Below, piece by piece: positions 8,043 to 17,024 of a stretch of 64,000 nucleotides of DNA; positions within the stretch are counted from its first letter, which is position 1, and each line of letters opens with the position of its first letter. A program made the position numbers and the translations under genes. Below the pieces are notes generated by a model. The model did not search any database. It saw only the letters and a list, made by a program, of their open reading frames with translations, and had not been told where the DNA came from. Source of the stretch: Actinorhabdospora filicis (lineage in GTDB: Bacteria > Actinomycetota > Actinomycetes > Mycobacteriales > Micromonosporaceae); assembly GCF_030269765.1 (NCBI RefSeq), contig NZ_BSTX01000001.1:848106-912105 (forward strand), read 5' to 3'.

Positions 8043-8774
8043 ATGTCCAAGAAGCAGCAGAACCGTCCCGCCGGCGGCAAGAAGACCCGCCCGGCCGCGA
8101 AGAAGGGGCCCGTCGCCGCGGCGCGGTCCCACGGCATGAGCACCAACCTGAGGATCACCATCGGCCTGATCGTCTTCGCCGTCCTCGCCTCCGTCGGCAT
8201 CGTCGCGATCGCCAACGCCGGGGACGAGCCGGTGGTGTCGAACGAGCTTCTCGTCCGCCCCGACAGCCACAAGCTCACCTCCGCCACCGACGGGAAGGCG
8301 ACGCTGGTGGAGTTCCTCGACTTCGAGTGCGAGGCCTGCCGCGCGCTCTACCCGGCGATGGAGAAGCTGCGGAAGGAGTACGACGGGCGGATCACCTTCG
8401 TCGTCCGCTACTTCCCGCTGCCCAGTCACGCCAACGGCGAGCTGGCCGCGCGCGTGGTCGAGTCGGCGGCCGCGCAGGGGAAGTTCGAGGCCATGTACCA
8501 GAAGCTGTACGAGACGCAGGGCGAGTGGGGCGAGCAGGGGTCCCCGCAGGAGGCGCTGTTCCTGGACTACGCCCGCGCGATGGGCCTCGACATGGCCGCG
8601 TTCCAGGCGAAGCTCGCCGACCCCGCCACCGCCGAGCGCGTCGCCAAGGACATGGCCGACGGCCGGTCCCTCGGCGTCGACCGCACACCGACGGTCTACT
8701 TCAACGGCGAGCACGTCAAGGAGCCGTCCTACGCGTCCCTCAAGTCCGCCGTCGACGCGGCCCTGGCCTCATGA
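8043..8774 (+). CDS. Membrane-anchored DsbA-like thiol:disulfide oxidoreductase
   Basis: A 243-residue protein with ATG 8043. It has a basic N-tail (MSKKQQNRPAGGKKTRPAAK), a membrane anchor at about 37-58, then an extracytoplasmic thioredoxin fold. The active site is CEAC (Cys96, Cys99) in FLDFECEACRALYPAME, and the cis-Pro loop is DRTPTVYFNGEHV. This is the DsbA/DSBA_4 type found in actinobacteria, which introduces disulfides into exported proteins. The stop overlaps the next gene, a VKOR homologue, by ATGA. The two are therefore translationally coupled and should work as an oxidase and its reoxidation partner. Confidence 0.88.
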   Translation: MSKKQQNRPAGGKKTRPAAKKGPVAAARSHGMSTNLRITIGLIVFAVLASVGIVAIANAGDEPVVSNELLVRPDSHKLTSATDGKATLVEFLDFECEACRALYPAMEKLRKEYDGRITFVVRYFPLPSHANGELAARVVESAAAQGKFEAMYQKLYETQGEWGEQGSPQEALFLDYARAMGLDMAAFQAKLADPATAERVAKDMADGRSLGVDRTPTVYFNGEHVKEPSYASLKSAVDAALAS

Positions 8775-9346
8775 GGCGCCCGCTGCCGTGGGTCCTGACG
8801 ATCGGCGGCCTGATCGGCCTGGTCGCCGCCTTCGTCCTGACCGTCGAGAAGATCGCGCTGCTGAAGGACCCGTCCTACCGGCCCAGTTGCAGCCTCAACC
8901 CCGTACTGTCCTGCGGTTCGGTGATGAAGACGGAGCAGGCGGAGGCCCTCGGGTTCCCCAACCCGCTCATGGGCATCGCCGGGTTCGCCGTGGTGACGAC
9001 CGTCGGCGTGGTCCTGCTGACCGGGACGCGCCTGCCGCGCTGGTTCCACCTGGGCCTGCAGGCCGGCGCCACGTTCGGCGTGGTCTTCGTGCACTGGCTG
9101 ATCTTCCAGAGCCTGTACCGCATCGGCGCCCTGTGCCCGTACTGCATGGTCGTGTGGACGGTGACGATCCCGATCTTCTGGTACACCACCCTCGACACCC
9201 TCGGGCGCGTCCCGCTGCCGCGTCCACTGCGGACGGTGGCCGACGCGCTCACGCGCGCGCACTCGGCCGTCCTGGTGCTGTGGTACCTGGTGATCATCGC
9301 GCTGATCGGCGTGGAGTTCTGGGATTACTGGCGCACACTGCCGTGA
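8771..9346 (+). CDS. VKOR-family membrane protein (DsbB functional analogue)
   Basis: A 191-residue protein with about four or five membrane segments. ATG 8771 overlaps the dsbA-like stop. The four hallmark cysteines of bacterial vitamin K epoxide reductase proteins are visible: a loop pair Cys40 and Cys48 (SCSLNPVLSC) and the membrane-face CPYC (Cys122, Cys125). The conserved Ser/Asn-type loop GFPNPLMGIAGF follows the first pair. It would pass electrons from the DsbA-like partner to quinone. A DsbB protein is excluded by the fold pattern. Confidence 0.9.
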   Translation: MRRPLPWVLTIGGLIGLVAAFVLTVEKIALLKDPSYRPSCSLNPVLSCGSVMKTEQAEALGFPNPLMGIAGFAVVTTVGVVLLTGTRLPRWFHLGLQAGATFGVVFVHWLIFQSLYRIGALCPYCMVVWTVTIPIFWYTTLDTLGRVPLPRPLRTVADALTRAHSAVLVLWYLVIIALIGVEFWDYWRTLP

Positions 9347-9385
9347 ACCGGCTTTTTGTCGCATCCCGCCGATAGCGTTCCGGTC

Positions 9386-9991
9386 ATGGCACGACGCAAA
9401 CGCGGCGGCGGAGGACTCCAGCTCCTGGGCTTAGGGGTCCTCGCCGCCCTCGTCCTGACGACCGCCACGCGCTGGGTGCGCGAGCACCCCGGGACGGCCG
9501 CCGCGGTCGCCGCCGCGGTGTGCGCGCTCGGCGGCCTCATCGGCTACCTCGTCCTGCGCGAACGCCGCCTGACCGCCGAACGGCTCGCCGAGCGCGAACG
9601 CAACATCGCCACCACCGACGGCCTGCGCGGCCCCGACTTCGAGGAGTGGGTCGCCCGCCTCATGCGCCGGACCGGCTTCCGCTCGGTGACCGTCCGCGGC
9701 GGCGCCGGTGACCAGGGCGCCGACATCACCGCCCGCGCCCCCGACGGGCGCTGGACCGTCGTCCAGTGCAAACGCCACCACCCCGGCCGCCCACTGGGCT
9801 CACCCGCCGTCCAGACCTTCGCCGGTCCCGCGCACAAGATCCACAAGGCCGAACTGGCCGTCCTGATCGCCACCACCCGCTTCACCGCGCCCGCCCGGCG
9901 CGACGCGGCCCTGATGGAGGTCGTGCTCATCGACCGCGACCGCCTGGCGGCGTGGGCGACCGATCAGGTGGCGCCGCGGGAGCTGGGGTGA
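9386..9991 (+). CDS. Membrane-anchored Mrr-like restriction endonuclease-fold protein
   Basis: A 201-residue protein starting MARRKRGGGG at ATG 9386. A TAGCGT element ends 7 bases before the start, so it is probably leaderless. Two hydrophobic segments (about 11-28 and 37-57) are followed by a nuclease-fold domain: GLRGPDFEEWVARLMRRTGF, then GAGDQGADITARAPDG, then VVQCKRHH. That is the Mrr/RecB-like pattern E...D...QxK (Asp113, Gln127, Lys129). Such small membrane Mrr proteins are common in actinobacteria, usually without a partner methylase, and none is seen here. Role in DNA quality control or defence is inference. Confidence 0.75.
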   Translation: MARRKRGGGGLQLLGLGVLAALVLTTATRWVREHPGTAAAVAAAVCALGGLIGYLVLRERRLTAERLAERERNIATTDGLRGPDFEEWVARLMRRTGFRSVTVRGGAGDQGADITARAPDGRWTVVQCKRHHPGRPLGSPAVQTFAGPAHKIHKAELAVLIATTRFTAPARRDAALMEVVLIDRDRLAAWATDQVAPRELG

Positions 9992-9994
9992 GGC

Positions 9995-10996
9995 TCACCC
10001 CGCCGCCACCGCCCACACCGCCCCCCGCCCCTCCGCGATCGACACGATGCGGCCGTGGTGGACGCGGGCGGCGATCTCGGTGGCGTCGCTGACGGCGGTG
10101 GCGCCGAGTTCGGTGGCGCGGCGGCCTTCGGGGTCCAGGATGAGGCGGACGGGCGGGAAGGCCTTGGGGTGGGCGGCGGTGAGGAGGGTGGTGCGGAGCT
10201 CGGCGAGGTGGAGGCGGGCGAGCTGGCCGAGTTCGCCGGGGTCTCCGGTGACGATCAGGACGGTGACCTCGGTGCCGCGGGGGGCGGCGCGGAAGGCGTC
10301 CTCGACGGCTTCGAGGCGGTGGAGGCCGAGGACGGCGACGATGCCGTCCTCGTGGGCGGTGGGCTGGTCGGCGGGGAGGGCCTTGGGCGCGAACTCGGCC
10401 CAGACCGGGGGGTCGAGCTGGTCGGTGAGCACGAAACCGGCCATCTGCTCGCAGGCGGAGACGATGTCGAAGGGCTCGATGAAGCCGGGGGCGGCCGTCA
10501 GCTGCACGGCGCCGTGCAGGGTCGCCAGGAGGGTCTCGGCGAGGCGGACGCGGCGGGGCGCGCGGGGCGGGAGGTTCTCCAGGGTCAGCCCCAGGAGGAT
10601 CGCCTCCAGCCTGAGCAGCTGCGCGAAGGGCAGGCGGGTGCGCTCGTCGGCGAGGACCTCGGGGATCAGGTCGGCGCGCAGGCGTTCGGGCGCGAGGACG
10701 GGCGTGCCGGCCAGGCGGGCGCGGGCGACGGCGCCGAGGGCGTCGCGGACGGTGGCGTCCGGCGGCGGGGAGGGCGGGTCGGGGACGCGTTCGGCGAGGT
10801 CGGCCAGGACCGCGAAGTAGAGCGCGCGCTTGCCGGGGAAGTTCGAGTAGACCGCGCCGCGGGTCAGCTCGGCGCGCTCGGCGATCGCGTCGATCTTCGC
10901 CTCCCGGTAGCCCAGGCGCGCGAACTCCTCCAGCGCGGCGGACAGGACGCGCTCGCGGTTGCGCTCCTGCTGCTCGGCGCGGCTCAGGCGGCCCAT
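9995..10996 (-). CDS. TetR-family regulator with an extra C-terminal thioredoxin-like domain
   Basis: A 333-residue protein, far longer than the usual 190-220. ATG 10996 (MGRLSRAEQQERNRERVL) is preceded by GGGAG. Residues 10-60 are a standard TetR HTH (IDAIAERAELTRGAVYSNFPGKRALYF, quoted in part). A helical ligand domain runs to about 200. The last 110 residues alternate strands and helices (DGIVAVLGLHRLEAV, EVTVLIVTGDPGELGQ, PPVRLILDPEGRRATELGA). This resembles a peroxiredoxin/thioredoxin fold but lacks cysteines, so it is more likely a sensing or dimerising module. It is divergent from the P450 gene 66 bp away and probably controls it. Confidence 0.8.
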   Translation of the reverse strand: MGRLSRAEQQERNRERVLSAALEEFARLGYREAKIDAIAERAELTRGAVYSNFPGKRALYFAVLADLAERVPDPPSPPPDATVRDALGAVARARLAGTPVLAPERLRADLIPEVLADERTRLPFAQLLRLEAILLGLTLENLPPRAPRRVRLAETLLATLHGAVQLTAAPGFIEPFDIVSACEQMAGFVLTDQLDPPVWAEFAPKALPADQPTAHEDGIVAVLGLHRLEAVEDAFRAAPRGTEVTVLIVTGDPGELGQLARLHLAELRTTLLTAAHPKAFPPVRLILDPEGRRATELGATAVSDATEIAARVHHGRIVSIAEGRGAVWAVAAG

Positions 10997-11062
10997 CGGT
11001 CTCCCATCGGTTGCGGACGCGTCCCGTCCAAGATACCGTCGCCATTCAGATGACCTCATCAT

Positions 11063-12211
11063 GTGATTGGAGTATCCCGCTTGCTCCCCTCGATCGATCT
11101 GACCGATCCCGGCGTGCTCGCCGACCCGTTCGCCGCTCACGGGCGCGCCCGTGAGCTGTCCCCGGTCGTCACCCTCGACGCGCCCGGCATGCCTCCGATG
11201 TGGACGGTGACCCGGCACGCCGAGGGCCGGGCCGCCCTGGCCGACGCGCGGCTGGAGATGCGCCCGGCCAGCTTCGCGATGCGCCCGGACGTCCCCGAGC
11301 ACTGCCGTCCCTACATGCGCTCCATGCAGGAGGTGGAGGGCGAGGAGCACGCCCGGCTGCGGCGGGCGGTGGCACCGGCGTTCACGCGCGGTGCCGCCGA
11401 GGACTTCCGCGAGCGGGCCGCGCGGCTGGCCGGCGAGCTGCTGGACGGCCTGTCCGGCGAGACCGACCTGCTGGCGGCCTTCGCACGGCCGCTGCCCTCG
11501 GACGTGATCGCCGAGCTGGTCGGGGTCCCGGCCACCGACCGTCCACAGTGGCGGGAGTGGGGCGCGGCGGTCTCCATCGGGCACGGCCCGGCGTTCGCCG
11601 CCGCGATCCCCGGCATCGTGGACGCCGCGCGGCGGGCCGTCCACCACGAGGGCGTGCTGACCGCACTCGCCCACAGTGGACTCGACGGCACCGAGCTGGC
11701 CGCGCTGGTCTGGCAGCTGCTGCTGGGCGGGCAGACGCCCACCAACCTCATCGCCAACGCGGTGCGCGTCCTGCTCACCACGCCCGGCGCGTGGGAGACG
11801 CTGCGGGACGACGAGTCGCTGCTGCCGGGCGCGGTCGAGGAACTCACGCGCTGGTGCGGGCCGCAGCTCATGACGTTCCCGCGCTTCGCCCGCGAGGACG
11901 TCGAGGTCGGCGGGGTCACGATCCCGGCGGGCTCGATGGTGACGGTCTCGATCGCCGCCGCCAACCGGGATCCGCGCGTCTTCGCCGAGCCGGAGCGGCT
12001 GGACCTGCGCCGGGAGTCCTGCCCGCACCTGGGCTACGCGCACGGCCCGCACTTCTGCCTGGGCGCGCCGCTGGCCAGGGTGCAGACCGAGGAGGCGCTG
12101 CGGGCGCTGCTGCGGCGGTTCCCGAAGACCCGCGCGGCGGACACGCCGGCGCACTGGCTGCCGGATCCGGGGACGCTGCGGCTGGCCGCGCTTCCGGTCG
12201 TCCTCGGCTGA
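11063..12211 (+). CDS. Cytochrome P450
   Basis: A 382-residue bacterial P450 (GTG 11063; no clear ribosome site, so the start is tentative). Heme ligand Cys332 lies in YAHGPHFCLGAPLAR. The ExxR motif is EELTR (Glu260, Arg263), and the C-helix HARLRR is present. The I-helix reads LLLGGQTPTNLI, where most family members have AG-x-(D/E)-T-T, so the usual acid-alcohol pair for O2 activation is changed. No ferredoxin or reductase gene is adjacent. A TetR-family regulator is divergent. The substrate is unknown. The altered I-helix suggests an unusual reaction or a low-turnover enzyme. Confidence 0.88.
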   Translation: MIGVSRLLPSIDLTDPGVLADPFAAHGRARELSPVVTLDAPGMPPMWTVTRHAEGRAALADARLEMRPASFAMRPDVPEHCRPYMRSMQEVEGEEHARLRRAVAPAFTRGAAEDFRERAARLAGELLDGLSGETDLLAAFARPLPSDVIAELVGVPATDRPQWREWGAAVSIGHGPAFAAAIPGIVDAARRAVHHEGVLTALAHSGLDGTELAALVWQLLLGGQTPTNLIANAVRVLLTTPGAWETLRDDESLLPGAVEELTRWCGPQLMTFPRFAREDVEVGGVTIPAGSMVTVSIAAANRDPRVFAEPERLDLRRESCPHLGYAHGPHFCLGAPLARVQTEEALRALLRRFPKTRAADTPAHWLPDPGTLRLAALPVVLG

Positions 12212-12217
12212 GACGGC

Positions 12218-12250
12218 GGACGGCCCGCCCCTCGTGAGGGCGGGCCGTCC
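12218..12250. terminator. Bidirectional terminator
   Basis: Perfect 13-bp stem GGACGGCCCGCCC (12218-12230) and GGGCGGGCCGTCC (12238-12250) with a 7-base loop, between the convergent P450 and beta-propeller genes. Confidence 0.8.
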
Positions 12251-12261
12251 TGGTGCGATCC

Positions 12262-13416
12262 CTACGGCTCGACGGCGAGGCCGAGGTAGAGGGTGGCCGG
12301 GTTCGCCGGGTTGAAGGCGAGCGCGCCCAGGCCGTGGTAGTCGTTGTGGGTGAAGGTGACCACGCCGGTGGTGGCGCTGTACTTGTACACGAACGTGCCG
12401 GTGCCGGCGTAGTTCGAGCCGAACTCGAAGTAGAGGGTTCCGGCGTCCACCGGGCTCGGGAACAGGTTGGGCCCGTTGTAGATGGTGATGTCGCCGCCCT
12501 GGTCGGCGATGGGCGCGAAGGTGCGCCCGCCGTCGGTGGAGCGGTAGATGTGGCGGCCGTCGGTGGGGTCGTGGGCGTCGTTCTGGTCGATGTCGAGCGC
12601 GGCGGCGTAGACCACGTCACCGTCCACAGGGGAGACGGCGACGCTGAAGACGTTGACGCCGAAGCGCCCGCCGGGGGTGAGGTCCAGTCCGGCCGACCGG
12701 GTCCAGTTCACGCCGCCGTCGAAGGTGACGTAGGCGGCGCCGGAGGCCCCGACGACCGCGTGGGCGAGGTCTCCGGGGTCCACTGTGGTGTCGTAGCCGG
12801 AGTGGACGCCGATGCCCCCGGCGTTGCCGCCCAGGGTGCCCCAGACCGCGCCGCCGTCCCAGGTCTCGTAGAGCCGCCCGGCGTTGTCGCCGATCACGAC
12901 GTGGTCGGGGTCGTACGGGTCGGCCGTCAGGCCGGTGGCGCCGGCCGGGGTCGGGTCGGTGAGGGTGGTGACGGTCGTGCCGTCGAGCCGGTACAGGCCC
13001 CGGACGGGGCTGTCGGACCACAGGTAGGCCCGCGATCCGCCCGCGGCGGTGGCGCGCACGTTCTGTCCACTCGGGAGGGTCGCCACCGGCGACCACGAGC
13101 ATCCGGCGTCGGTCGAGCGGTGGACGGTGACGGTCGTCCCGCCCCCGGGCCAGGCCGTCACCTCCTGCACCGCGACGAGAGTGTCCGGCGTCTCAAGCGC
13201 GGCGAGCCCGTTGGTGTAGACCACCGGCCCGGGACGGGTGGCCGGGGCCAGCGTCGCGCCGTCGTCCTTGCTGAAGGTGATCGCGCCCGGGCCGCTCACC
13301 GACGCGCAGGACGGGTCGTGCCAGGAAGGCGCCGCCGCGGCCGGGTTCGTGGCCAGCCCGATCAGCGCCAGGGTCGCGGCGGCCGCGGTGGCGGCGCCGG
13401 TCTTGATGTATCGCAT
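12262..13416 (-). CDS. Secreted BNR/sialidase-type beta-propeller protein
   Basis: A 384-residue protein. ATG 13416 has AAGGAG upstream. A Sec signal peptide (MRYIKTGAATAAAATLALIG, cleavage near AAAA-P at about 29-31) precedes repeated Asp-box-like units: VHRSTDAGCSWSP, YETWDGGAVWGTL, YVTFDGGVNWTRS, YRSTDGGRTFAPI. Such S-x-D-x-G-x-x-W repeats define six- or seven-bladed propellers of the sortilin/photosystem-stability/BNR type. No catalytic sialidase Arg triad is evident, so it is more likely a binding or structural protein, or a glycan-active enzyme of unknown specificity. It stands alone, convergent with the P450. Confidence 0.78.
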   Translation of the reverse strand: MRYIKTGAATAAAATLALIGLATNPAAAAPSWHDPSCASVSGPGAITFSKDDGATLAPATRPGPVVYTNGLAALETPDTLVAVQEVTAWPGGGTTVTVHRSTDAGCSWSPVATLPSGQNVRATAAGGSRAYLWSDSPVRGLYRLDGTTVTTLTDPTPAGATGLTADPYDPDHVVIGDNAGRLYETWDGGAVWGTLGGNAGGIGVHSGYDTTVDPGDLAHAVVGASGAAYVTFDGGVNWTRSAGLDLTPGGRFGVNVFSVAVSPVDGDVVYAAALDIDQNDAHDPTDGRHIYRSTDGGRTFAPIADQGGDITIYNGPNLFPSPVDAGTLYFEFGSNYAGTGTFVYKYSATTGVVTFTHNDYHGLGALAFNPANPATLYLGLAVEP

Positions 13417-13575
13417 CGTGCTCCTTCTGATCTGTTGATCAAATGGGACGAGCGAAGTCTGCGGGGGCCAAGTGAACAGGCAAGGGTGATAACCGCGCAA
13501 GTCGGACTGTGAACCAACTCATCGTGATCGCAGGTTTACTCAACCGCATGATCATGTACACAATGGACGGTTCGC

Positions 13576-13605
13576 GCCGGTGCGGCCCGGTTCGGCCGCA
13601 CCGGC
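13576..13605 (-). terminator. Terminator of the efflux operon
   Basis: Perfect 12-bp stem GCCGGTGCGGCC (13576-13587) and GGCCGCACCGGC (13594-13605), loop 6, just after the permease stop at 13612. Confidence 0.7.
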
Positions 13606-13611
13606 AATGTT

Positions 13612-14802
13612 TCAGGTGGTCGCGAGGGCCTCGGTGGGTGCCAGCCGGGCCGCCCGGATCGCCGGATACAGCCCGGCGACGGCCCCGATGAGCAATGTCA
13701 CGCCCACTCCCCCGGCGCTCGCCCACGCCGGGACGACCATCGGCCAGTCCTGCGTCCCGGCGTACAGGCCCGTGACGGCGATGCCCAGGACCGCGCCCCC
13801 GACGCCGCCGAGGGCCGACAGCAGCAGCGATTCGGCCAGGAACTGCAGGCGGATGTGCCCGCGGGTGGCGCCCAGCGCCCGGCGCAGCCCGATCTCCGAG
13901 CGCCGCTCCAGCACCGAGATCACCATCGTGTTGGCCACGCCGACGCCGCCGACCAGCAGCGCCACACCGCCCAGGCCCAGCAGCAGCCCGGTGAAGGCGG
14001 CGTCGGTCGCCTGCTTGGCGGCCAGCGCGTCGGAGGGCCGCGAGACCTTGACCTCGTTGGGGGACATCGGATTGGCGGTGGCCGCCAGCAGCGACCAGAC
14101 CGCCTCCACGGCGTCGTCCTCGGCCCGGGTGTACACGGTCGTCGGTGAGCCGTCGAAGCCCAGATAGGACTCGGCGGACGGCCAGCCGACCAGCGCGGCG
14201 GAGTCCAGCTCGGGTGCCAGCGCCACCGGCTCCAGCACGCCGACCACCGCGAACCACTGGCCGCCCAGGTAGACCTGCACTCCCTCGCCCGCGGCACCGA
14301 TCCCGAGCCGCCGGGCCGCCTGCGCGCCCAGCACCACCGCCGGATAGCCCTCGGTGGCCGCGTTCAGCCACGTCCCGCTGTCCATCGTGGACCCGATCCC
14401 CTCCGGCAGGTCCAGCCTGGCCGCCTGCACCGAGATCCCGCCGGTCTCGGCAGCCGGGATCCGGTCGTTGCGGTAGACCTTCGCGCCGCTCACCCGGCCC
14501 ACGGCGGTGACGCCCAGGACGCTCGGGATGCGCCCGATCATCGCCACCGACTCCTTCGGCAGCGTCGCCGTCCCGCCCATGACCGTGCTGCCGGGTGCGA
14601 CGGTGAGCAGGTTGGTGCCCAGCGCGGCCAGCGTCCGGTCCAGCTCGGCGCGCCCGGAGGCGGAGATGCCGACCACGCCGATCATCGCCGCGATCCCGAT
14701 GGCGATCCCCAGCGCCGACAGGAACACCCGCAGCGGCCGTGTGCGCAGTCCCGCGCCGCCGACCCGGAGCACGTCGGCCGGGCGGAGCCTGGAGTCGTCC
14801 AC
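13612..14802 (-). CDS. MacB-type ABC transporter permease
   Basis: A 396-residue membrane protein. GTG 14802 starts one base after the ATPase stop and has GGGGAGG upstream. Layout: one N-terminal membrane helix (RVFLSALGIAIGIAAMIGVVG), a large extracytoplasmic MacB_PCD domain (about 60-260), then a FtsX domain with three helices near the C-terminus (GLLLGLGGVALLVGGVGVAN, LLSALGGVGGAVLGI, VTLLIGAVAGLYPAIRAARL). This is the mechanotransmission family used for antibiotic, peptide or lipid export. It is the last gene of a four-gene operon with its own ATPase, membrane-fusion protein and lipoprotein. Confidence 0.9.
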   Translation of the reverse strand: MDDSRLRPADVLRVGGAGLRTRPLRVFLSALGIAIGIAAMIGVVGISASGRAELDRTLAALGTNLLTVAPGSTVMGGTATLPKESVAMIGRIPSVLGVTAVGRVSGAKVYRNDRIPAAETGGISVQAARLDLPEGIGSTMDSGTWLNAATEGYPAVVLGAQAARRLGIGAAGEGVQVYLGGQWFAVVGVLEPVALAPELDSAALVGWPSAESYLGFDGSPTTVYTRAEDDAVEAVWSLLAATANPMSPNEVKVSRPSDALAAKQATDAAFTGLLLGLGGVALLVGGVGVANTMVISVLERRSEIGLRRALGATRGHIRLQFLAESLLLSALGGVGGAVLGIAVTGLYAGTQDWPMVVPAWASAGGVGVTLLIGAVAGLYPAIRAARLAPTEALATT

Positions 14803-14803
14803 C

Positions 14804-15463
14804 TCAGACCACCTCCCCGTCGCGCAGCGCGATCGAGCGGGGCAGGCGCGCGGCGATCTCCCGGTCGTGGGTGATGACCACCACGGTCGTGCCGGTGTCA
14901 TTGAGCCCGGTGAGCAGCGCCATCACGCCCTCGCCGGAGACCGAGTCCAGGTTCCCGGTCGGCTCGTCGGCCAGCAGCAGCGCCGGTGATCCGGCGACCG
15001 CGCGGGCGATGGCGACGCGCTGCCGCTCACCGCCGGACAGCTCGCCCGGCAGGTGGTCCAGGCGCTCCCCCAGGCCCACCCGGGTCAGCGTGGCCGCGGC
15101 CAGCCTCCGCCGCTCCCGCAGCGGGACGCCGCCGTAGAGCAGGCCGTCGGCGACGTTGTCCACGGCGGACTGTCCAGGGTGGAGATGGAACTGCTGGAAC
15201 ACGAACCCGATCCGGTGCGCCCGCAGCGCGGCCAGCTTGCGGTCGGGCAGAGCCGACACGTCGTGCCCGTCGACGCGCAGGACGCCCGTGGAGGGCCGGT
15301 CGAGCGTCCCGATCAGGTGCAGCAGCGTCGACTTGCCCGAGCCGGAGGGCCCGACGATCGCGGCGAACTCACCGTGCCCGATGGTCAGCGAGACGTCCCG
15401 AAGCGCGGCCACGCCACCGGGATAGGTCTTGCCGACGCCCTCCAGCTCGATCACCCCGCTCAC
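14804..15463 (-). CDS. MacB/LolD-type ABC transporter ATPase
   Basis: A 219-residue ATPase. GTG 15463 overlaps the previous stop as GTGA. Walker A is GPSGSGKST (about residue 38), the signature is [14 protein letters not shown], and Walker B is [13 protein letters not shown]. The DEPTGNLD form and the H-loop ITHDRE are typical of the MacB/LolD/FtsE branch. It powers the FtsX-type permease encoded directly downstream. Confidence 0.94.
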   Translation of the reverse strand: MSGVIELEGVGKTYPGGVAALRDVSLTIGHGEFAAIVGPSGSGKSTLLHLIGTLDRPSTGVLRVDGHDVSALPDRKLAALRAHRIGFVFQQFHLHPGQSAVDNVADGLLYGGVPLRERRRLAAATLTRVGLGERLDHLPGELSGGERQRVAIARAVAGSPALLLADEPTGNLDSVSGEGVMALLTGLNDTGTTVVVITHDREIAARLPRSIALRDGEVV

Positions 15464-16533
15464 GCGGCCACCCCCACCGTCATGCCCTCGGCGAGCCCGT
15501 CGCCGCTGACCTCCACGCGGCCGTCGGCGAACAGGCCGGTCTCCACCGGGATCGTGCGCACCGCGCCGTTCTCCACGGCCTGGACGCCGTAGCGCCCGTC
15601 GCCGAGCACCACGAGGGCTCCGATGGGGACGGTCAGCACGTTCTCGTGCTTCTCGGCGGCGAAGCCGACCTTCACCGCGGCCTGGTCCAGGCCCTCGACG
15701 TCCTTGGGATCGTCGACGGTGACCCGCAACCGGACCTTGGTCTTGGGGTCCTGGCCGGTCTCCCCGGCGACGATGACGGTGCGGACCTCGGCGATGGTGG
15801 CCGCGGCGGTCCGGCCGTTCGGGAGGCGCACCTTGACCTTGGCGTCGGCCACGGCCAGGCGCCGCTGCGCGACGTCGAGGTCGACGGTGACGACCTGCTC
15901 GGTGCCGGAGTAGGTGAGCAGCGCGGTGCCGGGGCCCGACTGGTCGCCCGGCGCGGCCTTGAGCGCGTCCACCCGCACTTCGCCGTGGGCGAAGACCACC
16001 CGGCCGAGCTCGACGACGCCGGTGCCGGTGAGCCCGAGGTCCTTCTGCCACTCGCGGACGGCGAGGGCGGTCTGCCAGGAGTAGGTCTCGTCCACGGTGA
16101 AGCCGTCGTAGCCGAGGGCGGCCAGGTTCCGCTCGAACTGCTTCACGTCGGCGCCCTTGGTGCCCGCCGACAGCGCGCGGTAGGCGGGCAGGTCGCCGTA
16201 CATGAGCACCAGCGGTCCATTGTCGACGGACGCGAGGGCCTGACCGCGCTTCACGATCGCCCCGGAGTCCGGCAGGGCGGTGACGGTGCCGCTCAGCCGC
16301 GCGCCGAGGGTGAGGGTGTCGCCGTAGCCGAGCGTGCCGTTCTCGTTGCGGGAGTCGACGATCGTGCCCTTGTCGACGGTGGCGGTACTCGCGGGCAGGT
16401 CCGGGGCGGCCTGGCCCGGATCGTCCCCGGTGAACAGGTCGAAGCCGGTCGCGGCGGCGGTGGCCGCGCCCACCGCGAGCACGGCGGTGGCGATCACGGC
16501 GATCCGGCCGCCCCTGCGGCGGCGGCCCCTCAT
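15460..16533 (-). CDS. Membrane-fusion (HlyD/MacA-like) protein with peptidoglycan-binding domain
   Basis: A 357-residue protein. ATG 16533 overlaps the lipoprotein stop (ATGA). A membrane anchor at about 11-30 is followed by a barrel-sandwich segment. A PG_binding_1 insert ([20 protein letters not shown] ... [14 protein letters not shown], about 125-175) comes next. The C-terminal beta-barrel domains include '[20 protein letters not shown]'. In Gram-positive bacteria such proteins couple MacB-type permeases to the cell wall. Together with the ATPase, permease and lipoprotein it forms a complete efflux or envelope-stress module, facing the two-component system that probably controls it. Confidence 0.88.
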   Translation of the reverse strand: MRGRRRRGGRIAVIATAVLAVGAATAAATGFDLFTGDDPGQAAPDLPASTATVDKGTIVDSRNENGTLGYGDTLTLGARLSGTVTALPDSGAIVKRGQALASVDNGPLVLMYGDLPAYRALSAGTKGADVKQFERNLAALGYDGFTVDETYSWQTALAVREWQKDLGLTGTGVVELGRVVFAHGEVRVDALKAAPGDQSGPGTALLTYSGTEQVVTVDLDVAQRRLAVADAKVKVRLPNGRTAAATIAEVRTVIVAGETGQDPKTKVRLRVTVDDPKDVEGLDQAAVKVGFAAEKHENVLTVPIGALVVLGDGRYGVQAVENGAVRTIPVETGLFADGRVEVSGDGLAEGMTVGVAA

Positions 16534-17024
16534 CCGTTCTTCTCCGAATGCGTTCCGCCGGGCCCGCCGCAGGTCTTGTCGGCGGCCTGGAAGCCGGGGT
16601 CGTTCGGGTCGAACTGCCGGCCGCTCAGGGAGATCCCGCCGGTCTCGGGATCGGGGTCGGGGAAGTCGGGCAGCCCGTGCTCCCGCATGCACTTGGCGTA
16701 CTGGCGGTTCTTCTCCAGCTGCTCCGCGCTCAGTTTCGGCGGCTCGCCGCCGTTCGGCATGAACTTCTTGCACTCCTGGTTGGCCGCCTCCACCACCTGC
16801 GGGTCCATGCCGTCGGGCACCGACAGGTCCACTCCCTTCCCGGGCTCGGGATCGGGCATGTCGATGCCGTGCTCCCGCATGCACCTGGCGTAGGCGACCA
16901 TCGTGTCCTCAATGGACATCGAGGGCGAGCTCTCCGCCGAGGGCGTGTCGCCCTCGCCCGGGGAGCAGCCGGTCAGGATGAGGCCCGCGAGCACGGCGAG
17001 GGCCAGCGCGATGCGCGATCGCAT
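16530..17024 (-). CDS. Lipoprotein with duplicated Cys-containing motif
   Basis: A 164-residue exported lipoprotein. ATG 17024 has GGAGG 9-10 bases upstream. Lipobox LILTGC (Cys20) gives the anchor. The mature part contains two copies of a unit [18 protein letters not shown] / [18 protein letters not shown], each followed by a later Cys (NQECKKF, DKTCGG), so four cysteines likely form two disulfides. This repeat is common in actinobacterial lipoproteins encoded beside MacAB-like exporters. The function is unknown; a sensor or periplasmic adaptor is plausible. First gene of the operon, divergent from the response regulator. Confidence 0.8.
   Translation of the reverse strand: MRSRIALALAVLAGLILTGCSPGEGDTPSAESSPSMSIEDTMVAYARCMREHGIDMPDPEPGKGVDLSVPDGMDPQVVEAANQECKKFMPNGGEPPKLSAEQLEKNRQYAKCMREHGLPDFPDPDPETGGISLSGRQFDPNDPGFQAADKTCGGPGGTHSEKNG

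Noticed and set aside
9995..12211. TetR-P450 pair as part of a natural-product gene cluster
   Set aside because: No PKS, NRPS, terpene or RiPP genes flank it. The pair stands alone between a nuclease gene and a beta-propeller gene.
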